From the NCBI RefSeq assembly GCF_001570585.1, contig NZ_BBXF01000002.1, forward strand, positions 62,001-126,000: a stretch of 64,000 nt of DNA, given 5' to 3'. Origin of the DNA: Herbidospora daliensis. GTDB taxonomy: Bacteria > Actinomycetota > Actinomycetes > Streptosporangiales > Streptosporangiaceae. Positions 35,552 to 45,940 of the stretch are shown in pieces. The position numbers and the translations under genes were made by a program. Each line of letters opens with the position of its first letter. Position 1 is the first letter of the stretch. A model generated the notes under the pieces. That model was not told the origin of the DNA, made no database searches, and worked only from the letters and a program-made list of their open reading frames with translations.

Positions 35552-36697
35552 ATGAGCGAGATCGTGGTCGGCATGGGCGCGGGCGCCAAGGAACTCGCGA
35601 CTGAGGACATGATCCTCAACATCGGCCCCCAGCACCCGTCGACCCACGGGGTGCTGCGGCTCCGCCTCACCCTCGACGGCGAACGTATCGGCACCGCCGA
35701 GCCGATCATCGGCTACATGCACCGAGGGGCCGAGAAACTCTTCGAGGTCCGCGACTACCGCCAGATCATCGTGCTGGCCAACCGCCACGACTGGCTCTCG
35801 GCCTTCGCCAACGAACTCGGCGTGGTCATCGCCGTCGAGCGCATGCTCGGCATGGAGGTCCCGGTCAGGGCCGTCTGGGCGCGCACCCTGCTGGCCGAGC
35901 TGAACCGGGTGCTGAACCACCTGATGTTCCTCGGCAGCTATCCCCTCGAACTGGGCGCCATCACCCCGGTCTTCTACGCCTTCCGCGAGCGCGAGACCCT
36001 CCAGGCGGTCATGGAGGAGATCTCCGGCGGCCGCATGCACTACATGTTCAACCGCGTCGGCGGCCTGAAGGAGGAACTCCCCGAGGGCTGGATGTCGCGC
36101 ACCCGCCAGGCCGTCGCCGACGTGCGCCGCCGCCTGCCCGACATCGAGAACCTGATCGCCGGCAACGAGATCTTCCTGGCCCGCACCCGGGGAGTCGGCG
36201 TGCTGACCCCCGAGACGATCCGCCAGTACGGCGTCAGCGGCCCCATCGCCCGCGCCTCGGGCGTCGACTGGGACCTGCGGCGCGACGACCCCTACCTGGC
36301 CTACGGCGAGCTCCCGGTCAAGGTCGTGACCCGCGAGGCGGGCGACTGTCACGCCCGCTTCGAGGTCCTGCTCGACCAGGTCAAGGTCTCGCTCGACCTC
36401 GCCGACGCCTGCCTCGACCGGCTCGCCGACCTGCCGCCGGGCCCGATCAACCAGCGGCTCCCCAAGATCCTGAAGGTGCCCGAGGGCCACACCTACGCCT
36501 GGACGGAGAGCCCGCTCGGCATCAACGGCTACTACCTGGTCAGCCGGGGCGAGAAGACGCCGTGGCGGCTGAAGCTGCGCAGCGCCAGCTTCAACAACAT
36601 CCAGGTCCTCCGCGAGATGCTGCCCGGCCACCTGGTGGCCGACATGGTCGCGATCCTCGGGTCGATGTTCTTCGTCGTGGGCGACATCGACAAGTGA
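35552..36697 (+). CDS. nuoD: orphan NADH-quinone oxidoreductase subunit D
   Basis: This 381-residue protein is clearly NuoD, the 49-kDa subunit that forms part of the quinone pocket of complex I. It has [43 protein letters not shown], and ends [20 protein letters not shown]. The quinone-pocket His in QHPSTHGV and the general fold are retained. No other nuo gene is in the window, so this is a second or dispersed copy outside the nuo operon, as known for some actinomycetes. The stop abuts that of the DUF3180 gene (TGATCA). Whether it enters complex I is unknown. Confidence 0.9.
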   Translation: MSEIVVGMGAGAKELATEDMILNIGPQHPSTHGVLRLRLTLDGERIGTAEPIIGYMHRGAEKLFEVRDYRQIIVLANRHDWLSAFANELGVVIAVERMLGMEVPVRAVWARTLLAELNRVLNHLMFLGSYPLELGAITPVFYAFRERETLQAVMEEISGGRMHYMFNRVGGLKEELPEGWMSRTRQAVADVRRRLPDIENLIAGNEIFLARTRGVGVLTPETIRQYGVSGPIARASGVDWDLRRDDPYLAYGELPVKVVTREAGDCHARFEVLLDQVKVSLDLADACLDRLADLPPGPINQRLPKILKVPEGHTYAWTESPLGINGYYLVSRGEKTPWRLKLRSASFNNIQVLREMLPGHLVADMVAILGSMFFVVGDIDK

Positions 36698-37159
36698 TCA
36701 GGCTGGCCGCTGGTTCTGGTTGTTCTTGTCGCCCGGGATCCGGCAGCAGAACTCCAGGAAGAGCGCCGCGCAGACCAGCAGGATGGCCGAGATCAGCGAC
36801 CCCGCCGACACGAGGGCGTCCTGCCGGGGCCCGGGGATGTCGAACATCCCCAGGGTGTGGATGAAGAACCCGGCGAACACCCCCGCGAACGCCGCCCCCG
36901 CCAGAGCCGTCGCCTTGGCCAGCGCCGCGAGCCGCGCCACCACCAGCGGCTCGGGCGGCGTGGTGTCCTCTTTCCGCATGATCCGCCCGCGCGTCAGCCA
37001 CCCCGTGTACGCCTCGCCGATCGCCAGCAGCAGGAACGTCGGGATGGCCGTCCAGGGCACCTGCGGCAGACTCGCGTAGGCGCCCTGCAGAAACGCCCAG
37101 GTCACGACGGCGAACACGACCACAACGCCGACGAGCACACCGGGATTGCTGGGCTTCAC
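36698..37159 (-). CDS. DUF3180 family membrane protein
   Basis: This is a 153-residue membrane protein with about four hydrophobic helices: GVLVGVVVVFAVVTWAFLQG, TAIPTFLLLAIGEAYTGWL, ALAGAAFAGVFAGFFIHTLG and LISAILLVCAALFLEFCC. A charged loop lies in the middle (RGRIMRKEDTTPPEP). The pattern and its place directly after folK identify the actinobacterial DUF3180 family, which is nearly always linked to folate genes but has no known function. It starts 10 bases after the folK stop. Confidence 0.85.
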   Translation of the reverse strand: MKPSNPGVLVGVVVVFAVVTWAFLQGAYASLPQVPWTAIPTFLLLAIGEAYTGWLTRGRIMRKEDTTPPEPLVVARLAALAKATALAGAAFAGVFAGFFIHTLGMFDIPGPRQDALVSAGSLISAILLVCAALFLEFCCRIPGDKNNQNQRPA

Positions 37160-37169
37160 GACACGACTC

Positions 37170-37670
37170 CTAAAGCGGGGGTTCCAGCGACAGGTCGGCC
37201 CGGAGGCGTACGCCGCTCTGGTCGAGACCGGCCAGCAGCGCCGCCACCGACCCCCGCCCCGGCAACACCGCCGAAGCGTCGGCCTGCGCCCACGGCACCA
37301 GCACGAAGGCCCGCTCGTGCGCCCTCGGATGAGGCAGGGTCAGCTCGGCCTCGTCGGACATCAGACTGCCGATCATGATGATGTCGACGTCGAGCGTACG
37401 CGGCCCCCAGTGCTCCTTCCGCACCCGCCCGAACGCGTCCTCGACCCCGAGGGCGCGATCGAGCAGCGTGCGCGGGTCGAGCGAGCTCTCCGCGATCACC
37501 ACGGCGTTCAGGAAGGCCCCCTGCGAGGGCCCGCCGACGGGATCGGTCTCGTAGACCGGCGACAGCGCCACGAACGCCATCCCGGGCGCGTCGAACAGCG
37601 CGTCGAGACCACTCTGCAGATAGTCCATCCGCTGCCCCAGGTTGGAGCCCAGCGAGAAGACGACCCTCAC
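37170..37670 (-). CDS. folK: 2-amino-4-hydroxy-6-hydroxymethyldihydropteridine pyrophosphokinase
   Basis: FolK transfers pyrophosphate from ATP to 6-hydroxymethyl-dihydropterin. The 166-residue protein shows VVFSLGSNLGQRMDYL at the N-terminus, the pterin-binding region YETDPVGGPSQGAFLNAV, and the metal-binding signature GPRTLDVDIIMIG, then LPHPRAHERAFVL. The start is a GTG at 37670 overlapping the folB stop by four bases (GTGA), so the pair is translationally coupled. The following gene is DUF3180. Confidence 0.95.
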   Translation of the reverse strand: MRVVFSLGSNLGQRMDYLQSGLDALFDAPGMAFVALSPVYETDPVGGPSQGAFLNAVVIAESSLDPRTLLDRALGVEDAFGRVRKEHWGPRTLDVDIIMIGSLMSDEAELTLPHPRAHERAFVLVPWAQADASAVLPGRGSVAALLAGLDQSGVRLRADLSLEPPL

Positions 37671-38029
37671 CGCGACCTCCTGACCGTCACCACCACGTCG
37701 TCGAACGGCAGCGGAATGGGAGCCGCCGGCTTGTGCACGCTCAGCTCGACGTCCTCCACCAGCTCATAACGCAGACAGACCTGGGCGAGCCGCTCCGCCA
37801 GCGTCTCGATGAGATCGACCGGCTCCCCCTCGACCACGGCGACCAGCTCGAGCGCCAGCGCCCCGTAGTCGACGGTCTTGGTCAGGTCGTCGGACGCGGC
37901 CGCCGGCCGCACATCGAGGAACAACGTCGCGTCGACGACGAACTCCTGCCCCAGCTCCCGTTCAGCGGGCAGGCACCCATGCCGCCCCCTCGCCCGAAGC
38001 CCTTTCAGGCTCACCGTATCGAGGCCCAC
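37667..38029 (-). CDS. folB: dihydroneopterin aldolase
   Basis: FolB converts dihydroneopterin to 6-hydroxymethyl-dihydropterin and glycolaldehyde. The 120-residue protein has the family pattern LKGLRARGRHGCLPAERELG (the second Gly region binds pterin), TVDYGALALELVAVVEGEPV, and LIETLAERLAQVCL, with the catalytic Glu in the first segment. The start is a GTG at 38029 preceded by GGAGG four bases away. folP and folE lie upstream beyond a 1-kb non-coding gap and the SnoaL-like gene, so the folate genes here are in two blocks. Confidence 0.95.
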   Translation of the reverse strand: MGLDTVSLKGLRARGRHGCLPAERELGQEFVVDATLFLDVRPAAASDDLTKTVDYGALALELVAVVEGEPVDLIETLAERLAQVCLRYELVEDVELSVHKPAAPIPLPFDDVVVTVRRSR

Positions 38030-39058
38030 GACACCTCCGCACCGATCTTCACCCGGGCGAGCTGCCCGAGATCACTTTCTACCGCCAACCGATTCCGACG
38101 ACGACAACGCCCCCCGCCCAAACGCACATTCCACGAAACACCCCAAACCTCAACATCTTCGTGAGCCAGCCCTTGGGGGACCTCGTCGGATGCCGCAACC
38201 TCTGCCCCCACAAAGCCAACGTCTCGGAGTCGCACTGCCGTGGAACGGGGTGATCGAGCATCTGGGCCCCGCGCCGGAGCGCGGCGACACAACCGGCAGC
38301 GGAGAGGGCTACCTTGCCGCGCGCCAGCCGAGCCCACGTTCTTCGCAGTCGTACCCAGCTGAGACGCGCGCTGAAGGACGCTCAGCCGTGATCGCGCCCG
38401 TAATGGCCCGCACCGGCCGATCGTGCCCGGTTGGGACCAGCTGATATCGAGTTCGGAAATAAACCCCGGCCGAGGTCGCGCTCCGCAGAAACTCGCGCCC
38501 GGCCGAGGCGGCGCTCCGCAAGAACCCGCGCATGGCCGAGGTCGCGCTCCGCAGAAACTCGCGCCCGGCCGAGGCGGCGCTCCGCAAGAACCCGCGCATG
38601 GCCGAGGTCACGCTCCGCAGAACCCCACGCCCGGCCGAGGCGGCGCTCCGCAACAGCCCACGCCCAGCTGAAATGCGTCCTGCATAGCCGACTGCTGGCT
38701 GCCTCTCGCCCTCTGACAGTCCACACCCAAAACGCGATGTCGCCCTCCGACGACCCACGCCCGAACGCGATCTCGCCATCTAGAACCTCGCGCGCCGCCC
38801 TAGATGCCGCCCTGCGTTGGCTCGCGCCCAGATCAGAGCGCCCATGTGGTAACTCTGCGGCTGGGCGCTCGGCGAGGGACGCCGCTGGTGGATCACCGCC
38901 GTGTGCTCAGCCGTGAGGCATCCTCGACCACGATCTGGCTCTGTGGTGGCTTGCACTCGGGTAAGACGCGCTCCAAGGTTGCCAGCATCAGACGCCGCCC
39001 TCCGGTGGCCCGCCCCGGTGCTCTCAGTGGGTGAGGCTGCGGAAGAGTGCCGCTTGGG
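38030..39058. other. 1-kb region without a recognisable gene
   Basis: No open frame here has a ribosome-binding site, a recognisable domain or normal codon use; several low-complexity Arg/Ala-rich frames exist on both strands. The middle carries a tandem 33-bp repeat (described separately). Flanking sequence contains diverged copies of the same CACGCCC..CGCTC.GC words, so the whole tract may be a decayed repeat region. It interrupts an otherwise compact fol gene block. Confidence 0.6.
38460..38660. repeat. 33-bp tandem repeat in 66-bp A/B higher-order units
   Basis: Five contiguous 33-base units (38490-38522, 38523-38555, 38556-38588, 38589-38621 and 38622-38654) alternate between two versions, with partial units on both sides. 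They share GGCCGAGG..GCGCTCCGCA. The 66-base pair 38490-38555 recurs at 38556-38621 with a single change. No spacers separate the units, and 33 bases keeps every frame open (11-residue periodicity). Confidence 0.9.
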
Positions 39059-39502
39059 TCAGGGAGTCTCTTCCTCTTCCTCGTCGTCGTCGCCCGTCTG
39101 CAGCACAGGGGACCCGTGATGGTGCCACAGGCGCCAGCCGCCCGCCGTCTTCACGAACGTGTTGGTGGCCACCACCCGCCCGGCGGCGAACCCCGTGTCT
39201 CCCGTGTCTTCGGCGTCGGCCGCCGTGAGGATGTTCTCGGCGCAGGTCAGCACCGCGACATTCCCTAAAACCGTCGTCTGCACGTCAGTCAGCACGAACT
39301 GGATGTAGGGCGTATTCGCCATGATCAGTGCCCACGACCGCAGCACCTCGCCACGACCGGACAACATCGGCCACCCCGGATGGACGCACATCGCCACCAG
39401 GTGGTCAGGCACGTCCTCCACCCAGATCTCCGACATGCGATCCAGGTCGGCGCTTTCGATCGCGGCGTAAAAGGCCTGGTTGAGGTCTTCAACCTCTTTC
39501 AT
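39059..39502 (-). CDS. SnoaL/NTF2-like protein
   Basis: This 147-residue protein with an NTF2-like fold begins with two helices (MKEVEDLNQAFYAAIESADL) followed by the hallmark WVEDVPDHLVAMCVHPGWPM and the later strands AVLTCAENILT and GGWRLWHHHGSPV. This is the SnoaL_3/DUF4440-like pattern. Such proteins act as isomerases or as accessory factors; the function here is unknown. The C-terminus is an acidic run (DDDEEEEETP). The start is the ATG at 39502 behind GGAGGG; it overlaps the folP 3' end by 14 bases, so it is coupled to folP. Confidence 0.8.
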   Translation of the reverse strand: MKEVEDLNQAFYAAIESADLDRMSEIWVEDVPDHLVAMCVHPGWPMLSGRGEVLRSWALIMANTPYIQFVLTDVQTTVLGNVAVLTCAENILTAADAEDTGDTGFAAGRVVATNTFVKTAGGWRLWHHHGSPVLQTGDDDEEEEETP

Positions 39503-40346
39503 CGGCTGCCCTCCACGCCGCGGCAACCCGTACGGCGTCGGCGTTGGGTCGGACGTCGTGGACGCGTACGCACCAGGCGCCGTCTCGGGCGGCCAGCGCG
39601 GTGACCGCCAGGGTCGCGTCGTCGTTCTCGGCGAACGGGCGGGGTTCGCCGTCGGGACCGGCCAGCAGCCGGCCCAGGAAGCGCTTGCGGGACGCCCCGA
39701 TGATCAGGGGACGGCCCAGCTCCCGGAGCCGGTCGAGACCGGCCAGGAGCGCCCAGTTGTGGTCGGCCTGCTTGGAGAACCCCAGGCCGGGGTCGAGGAT
39801 CAGCTGCTCCTCGCGGACGCCCTCGGCGAGCACCGAGTCGACGCGCTTGCGCAGCTCCTCGCTCACCTCGGTGACCACATCGCTGTAGATCGCCCGGCTC
39901 TCCATGTCTCTGCTGTGGCCGCGCCAGTGCATCACCACGTAGGCCACGCCGGAGGCGGCCACCACGCGGGGCATCTCGGGGTCGGCCAGGCCGCCGCTCA
40001 CGTCGTTGACCAGCCGGGCCCCGGCGGCCACGGCCACCTCGGCGACCTCGGCGCGCATGGTGTCGACGCTGACGGCGACGCCCTCGGCGGACAGGGCGCG
40101 GATCACCGGCTCGACCCGGCGCAGCTCCTCGTCGAGGGAGACCCGGGCGGCCCCGGGACGGGTCGACTCGCCGCCCACGTCGACGATGTCGGCGCCCTGC
40201 TCGACCAGCGCCAGGCCGTGGGCGATGGCGATCTCGGGGTCGAACCAGCGGCCGCCGTCGGAGAAGGAGTCGGGGGTGACGTTGACCACGCCCATGACGA
40301 GGCAGCGCCCGGCGTCGGGCAGCCCCGGCACGGTGAACGCGCTCAT
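39489..40346 (-). CDS. folP: dihydropteroate synthase
   Basis: FolP joins p-aminobenzoate to hydroxymethyl-dihydropterin pyrophosphate and is the sulfonamide target. The 285-residue TIM barrel shows MGVVNVTPDSFSDGG, DIVDVGGESTRPGA, LVNDVSGG, LDPGLGFSKQADHN and the C-terminal loop SRKRFLGRLL. I start at the ATG at 40346, with GAGGAG six bases upstream; the preceding TTG is ignored. It is followed by the overlapping SnoaL-like gene and preceded by folE, 94 bases away. Confidence 0.95.
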   Translation of the reverse strand: MSAFTVPGLPDAGRCLVMGVVNVTPDSFSDGGRWFDPEIAIAHGLALVEQGADIVDVGGESTRPGAARVSLDEELRRVEPVIRALSAEGVAVSVDTMRAEVAEVAVAAGARLVNDVSGGLADPEMPRVVAASGVAYVVMHWRGHSRDMESRAIYSDVVTEVSEELRKRVDSVLAEGVREEQLILDPGLGFSKQADHNWALLAGLDRLRELGRPLIIGASRKRFLGRLLAGPDGEPRPFAENDDATLAVTALAARDGAWCVRVHDVRPNADAVRVAAAWRAADERG

Positions 40347-40421
40347 CAACGGCTCCTCATGTGGTCGATCGGGATCAAGCCTAGGCGTTCCGGCATCACG
40401 ATCCGCCGCCCGGGGGCCACC

Positions 40422-40430
40422 TGTGGATAA
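40422..40430 (-). promoter_or_regulatory. perfect DnaA-box 9-mer between folE and folP
   Basis: TTATCCACA on the minus strand lies 10 bases beyond the folE stop codon. It is identical to the consensus DnaA box. It is a single site, with no cluster and no AT-rich unwinding element, so not an origin. Binding is inferred. Confidence 0.4.
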
Positions 40431-40440
40431 CGATCGAAAA

Positions 40441-41025
40441 CTAGCGGCCGATGATCAGGGACATCGCCTCGGCGCGGGTCTTGTCGTCTTCGCGGAAGAT
40501 GCCGCGGACCGCCGAGGTGATCGTCTTGGCGCCCGGTTTGCGGACGCCCCGCATGGTCATGCACATGTGCTCGGCCTCGATGACCACGATCGCGCCCCGG
40601 GGCTTCAGGACCTCCATGAGGGCGTCGGCGACCTGGGAGGTCAGCCGCTCCTGGACCTGGGGCCTGCGGGCGTAGAGGTCGGCCAGCCGGGCCAGCTTCG
40701 ACAGGCCCGTCACCTGGCCCTTGTCGTTGGGGATGTAGCCGATGTGGGCCACCCCGTGGAAGGGCACCAGGTGGTGTTCGCACGTGGAGTAGATCTCGAT
40801 GTCGCGCACCAGGACCATCTCGTCGTGGTCGGCGTCGAACACCGTCGTGAGCACGTCTTCCGGCTTCTGCCCGAGCCCCGCGAACTGCTCCGCGTAGGCT
40901 CGGGCGACGCGCGCCGGAGTCTCGACCAGGCCCTCACGGCCCGGATCTTCGCCGATCGCGATCAGAATCTCGCGTACGGCCGCTTCGATCCGGGCGTTGT
41001 CGACCTGGAGAGGCTTGCCAACCAC
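40441..41025 (-). CDS. folE: GTP cyclohydrolase I
   Basis: FolE converts GTP to dihydroneopterin triphosphate, the entry to folate synthesis. The 194-residue zinc enzyme has the metal/active-site motif [20 protein letters not shown], the following [20 protein letters not shown], and the third zinc ligand in [15 protein letters not shown]. The start is a GTG at 41025. The gene begins five bases after the ftsH stop, an ftsH-folE order that is standard in actinobacteria. Confidence 0.96.
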   Translation of the reverse strand: MVGKPLQVDNARIEAAVREILIAIGEDPGREGLVETPARVARAYAEQFAGLGQKPEDVLTTVFDADHDEMVLVRDIEIYSTCEHHLVPFHGVAHIGYIPNDKGQVTGLSKLARLADLYARRPQVQERLTSQVADALMEVLKPRGAIVVIEAEHMCMTMRGVRKPGAKTITSAVRGIFREDDKTRAEAMSLIIGR

Positions 41026-41030
41026 TGTTC

Positions 41031-43037
<2,007 letters not shown>

Positions 43038-43084
43038 CCGATGCGGAACCCCGGCGGGCCCGTCCCTTCCTGACCAAGGCCTGG

Positions 43085-43154
43085 CCCCCTTTGGGTAAAG
43101 GGGGTCGCGGCACCCTTTGCCGCTGCTTCTGACTACCCGGGGCCGCCCCCGGGT
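43085..43154 (-). terminator. two hairpins between hpt and ftsH
   Basis: Two perfect eight-base-pair stems lie in this gap: CCCCCTTT / AAAGGGGG (43085-43104) and ACCCGGGG / CCCCGGGT (43135-43154), each with a four-base loop. They could terminate hpt transcription or structure the ftsH leader; the sequence alone does not decide. Confidence 0.45.
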
Positions 43155-43297
43155 TATCAGAAGGTACACCGAGCCGCCGGTGAGGGTCACCGCCCGGCAG
43201 GCTCGGGCATTGCTCATCCAACGTACGTCAGGGACAGGCGTGTTCCCTTCGCGGAGAGCAAATATCAAGCTCCCGGAGGGGCCACTTCGCTCAGGGC

Positions 43298-43855
43298 TTA
43301 TTCGCCGCCATAGACATGTGGCGCGAGAGTGCCGATGAATGGGAGGTTTCGATAGCGCTCGGCGTAGTCGAGCCCGTAGCCGATGACGAACTCGTTGGGG
43401 ATGTCGAAACCCACATATTTGACGTCGAGGGGAACCTTCACCGCGTCGGGCTTGCGGAGCAGGGTGCAGATCTCGACGGACGCCGGGTTGCGCGACTGAA
43501 GGTTGTTGAGCAGCCACGACAGGGTCAGGCCCGAGTCGATGATGTCCTCGACGACCAGCACGTGACGGCCGGCGATGTCGGTGTCGAGGTCTTTCAGCAC
43601 CCGCACCACGCCCGACGACTTGGTGCCGGCGCCGTAGGACGACACCGCCATCCAGTCCATCTGGACGGGCACGTGGAGCGCGCGGGCGAGGTCGGCCATC
43701 ACCATGACGGCGCCCTTCAACACCCCGACGATCAGCAGTTCGTGGCCCGCGTAGTCGGCGTCGATCTTCCCGGCGAGTTCCCTGATCTTGGTCTGGAGCT
43801 CTTCCTCGGAGATGAGGACCCTGGACAGGTCTCTGCCCATGTCGGCTGCGTCCAC
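43298..43855 (-). CDS. hpt: hypoxanthine phosphoribosyltransferase
   Basis: This is a purine-salvage enzyme of 185 residues. The PRPP-binding motif is [18 protein letters not shown]. The N-terminal flexible region [19 protein letters not shown] and the base-specificity region [20 protein letters not shown] are typical for HPRT. The start is a GTG at 43855 with AAGGA eight bases upstream; an ATG five codons in is possible. It follows tilS by 11 bases. The tilS-hpt-ftsH order is widely conserved in Gram-positive bacteria, including Bacillus. Confidence 0.95.
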   Translation of the reverse strand: MDAADMGRDLSRVLISEEELQTKIRELAGKIDADYAGHELLIVGVLKGAVMVMADLARALHVPVQMDWMAVSSYGAGTKSSGVVRVLKDLDTDIAGRHVLVVEDIIDSGLTLSWLLNNLQSRNPASVEICTLLRKPDAVKVPLDVKYVGFDIPNEFVIGYGLDYAERYRNLPFIGTLAPHVYGGE

Positions 43856-43866
43856 CTGCGAATTCC

Positions 43867-44841
43867 TTACGAGAGGGAGCTGGTGAACATCAGCCTGCCA
43901 TATCGGCGAACCACACCCACCCCTCCGGGTAGGTCCACCCCCTTCTGCCCCGTCCAGCCGGTGATCAGCCGCTCGGCCTCCTCGATGTGCACGGCCGCGA
44001 GGGCCGAGGGCGGCGACCCGGCGGCGACGGCGGCCCGGTGGATCACCCGGCGGCGTACGGCCGCGGGCAGTTCGGCGAGCAGGGCGGTCGACAGGCCGGT
44101 GTTGAGGTCTCTGGCCTCGGCGTAGACCCGGTCGGCCCAGTCGTCGAGGGCGTCGGCGTCGTCGCGGCAGAGCCGCGCGGTTCGGGCGAGCGCGTCGGCG
44201 ATGCCGGGGCCGAGCTCCGACTCCAGAAGGGGCAGCAAGGTTTGCCGTACCTTGACCCGCGTGAAGCGCGGGTCGTCGTTGTGGGGGTCGTGCCAGGGGC
44301 TCAGGCCGAGTGCCGCGCAGGCTTCTTCGGTTCTTGTACGACTGACGCCCAGCAATGGCCGGCGGTAGACGCCCGACACCGCGGCCATGCCCGACAGGGA
44401 GCGCGAACCGCTGCCCCTGGCCAGCCGCAGCAGCACGGTCTCGGCCTGGTCGTCGCGGGTGTGGCCGAGCAGGATCACCGCCTCCAGACGGGCCGCCGTC
44501 TCGTCGAGGGCGGCGTAGCGGGCGATGCGCGCCGCCGCTTCGGGCCCGCCCAGGGTGCCGACCTGGACCGTGACGGCCTCGCCGAAGGACAGGCCGAGGC
44601 CGGGCGCCAGACGTACCAGGTCATCGGCTCTTGAGCGGGAACCGGGCTGCAGGCCGTGGTCGACGGTGACCAGCCCGGCGCGCAGGCCCAGGCGCGGCGC
44701 GACGAAGCCGAGGCAGGCGGCCAGCGCCAGGGAGTCGGCGCCGCCGCTGCAGGCGGCGAGCACCAGACGGCCCGGGCCGAGGTCGGAGAGCGATTCGCGG
44801 ATCGCGCGGCGGACGTCGGCGACCGCCGGATGAGGACCCAT
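43867..44841 (-). CDS. tilS: tRNA(Ile)-lysidine synthetase
   Basis: TilS modifies cytidine 34 of tRNA-Ile(CAU) to lysidine so that it reads AUA. The 324-residue protein has the PP-loop motif [14 protein letters not shown], the [11 protein letters not shown] metal region (TVDHGLQPG and [17 protein letters not shown]), and the [16 protein letters not shown] segment. It lacks the longer C-terminal domain of E. coli TilS, as actinobacterial enzymes do. Its ATG overlaps the stop of the upstream metalloprotease gene (TGATG), so translation is coupled. Confidence 0.94.
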   Translation of the reverse strand: MGPHPAVADVRRAIRESLSDLGPGRLVLAACSGGADSLALAACLGFVAPRLGLRAGLVTVDHGLQPGSRSRADDLVRLAPGLGLSFGEAVTVQVGTLGGPEAAARIARYAALDETAARLEAVILLGHTRDDQAETVLLRLARGSGSRSLSGMAAVSGVYRRPLLGVSRTRTEEACAALGLSPWHDPHNDDPRFTRVKVRQTLLPLLESELGPGIADALARTARLCRDDADALDDWADRVYAEARDLNTGLSTALLAELPAAVRRRVIHRAAVAAGSPPSALAAVHIEEAERLITGWTGQKGVDLPGGVGVVRRYGRLMFTSSLS

Positions 44842-45917
44842 CAGGCGGACTTGTGATCAGGCTCCAGCGCGTTGGTGACCAGGACCCGGCGCATCCACGC
44901 GTGGGGATCGGAGATCTCCTGGCGGGTGGGCAGGGTCTCCGGGGAGGTCCAGACCCGGTTGAAGCCGTCCATGCCGGCCTCTTCGACCACGGTGGTCACG
45001 AAGCTGGAGCCTTCGGCGTACTGCTTCATCTTGAGGTCGACGCCGAGCAGGCGGCGGATCACCTGGTCGACGCGGGAGCCGCCGGAGCGGCGCTGCTGGA
45101 ACTTGGCCCGGATCTCGGCCACCGAGGGCACCACGCTGGGGCCGACGGCGTCCATCACGTAGTCGCCGTGGCCCTCGACCAGGGTCATCACGGCGGTCAC
45201 CCGGTCGAGCACGGCCTTCTGCTCGGGGGTCTGGATGGCCTCGATGAGGTTGCCGTCGCCGCCGCGGAAGGCGTCGGCGACCGCGTCGGTGACGTCGCGC
45301 ATGCGGTCGAGGAGGGTCGACAGGTCCATGTCGGAGATCGTGAGGAACTCCTTCATCTGGGCCTGGAGGTATTCGCGCAACCACGGGACGCCGGTGAACT
45401 GGACCCGGTGGGTCTCCTCGTGGAGACAGACCCAGAGGCGGAAGTCGCGCGGGTCGACGCGCAGCTCGCGCTCGGTGTTGACGATGTTGGGGGCCACCAG
45501 GGTGAGGCGGCCGGTCGGGGCGTTGCCGTCGGGGTCGGGCGGCAGGAACAGTTCGTACTGCCCGAGGACCCGGCTGGCCAGGAAGGCCAGGACGGCCCCG
45601 ACCTCGACGCCGGTGATGCGGGACCCGACGGCGCTCACGATGGCCGGCATGGTGCCGACCTTCTCCGACAGGGGTTCGAGGACGACCTTGAACCCTTCGA
45701 CGTTGGCCCGGATCCAGCCGGGACGGTCGACGACGGTGGCCTCCTCTGGAGGCGCCGAGTCGATCCCGGTGAACTCCTTGACGTGGACCTCGGCCTCGCG
45801 CGACAGGCGCCGAAGCTCGCTGACGGCCTGTCTGGCCTCTTCACGACTCACCTGTGGCCCCGGGCGGACGAGCCGGACTCCGGTAGCGACGGCGAGATCC
45901 CAGTCGATCACCTGCAT
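44841..45917 (-). CDS. zinc-dependent metalloprotease, DUF2342 family
   Basis: This is a 358-residue cytoplasmic-type protein of the actinobacterial DUF2342 group, often annotated as a zinc-dependent metalloprotease or F420-biosynthesis-associated protein. The motif HEETHRVQF supplies the HExxH zinc site, and a later conserved stretch is [14 protein letters not shown], which could give a further ligand. There is no signal peptide. I start at the ATG at 45917 ([13 protein letters not shown]) with GGTGG upstream; a GTG at 45926 is possible. It lies between dacB and tilS and shares one base with tilS (TGATG). The physiological substrate is unknown. Confidence 0.85.
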   Translation of the reverse strand: MQVIDWDLAVATGVRLVRPGPQVSREEARQAVSELRRLSREAEVHVKEFTGIDSAPPEEATVVDRPGWIRANVEGFKVVLEPLSEKVGTMPAIVSAVGSRITGVEVGAVLAFLASRVLGQYELFLPPDPDGNAPTGRLTLVAPNIVNTERELRVDPRDFRLWVCLHEETHRVQFTGVPWLREYLQAQMKEFLTISDMDLSTLLDRMRDVTDAVADAFRGGDGNLIEAIQTPEQKAVLDRVTAVMTLVEGHGDYVMDAVGPSVVPSVAEIRAKFQQRRSGGSRVDQVIRRLLGVDLKMKQYAEGSSFVTTVVEEAGMDGFNRVWTSPETLPTRQEISDPHAWMRRVLVTNALEPDHKSA

Positions 45918-45940
45918 GTTCACCACCGTATGTCGTCGGT

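Noticed and set aside
38011-38337. A 108-codon minus-strand frame upstream of folB
   Set aside because: It overlaps the folB start, is Arg/Cys-rich with no recognisable domain, and has no ribosome-binding site.
38460-38660. CRISPR array
   Set aside because: The 33-base units are contiguous, with no unique spacers between them, and no cas gene is present.
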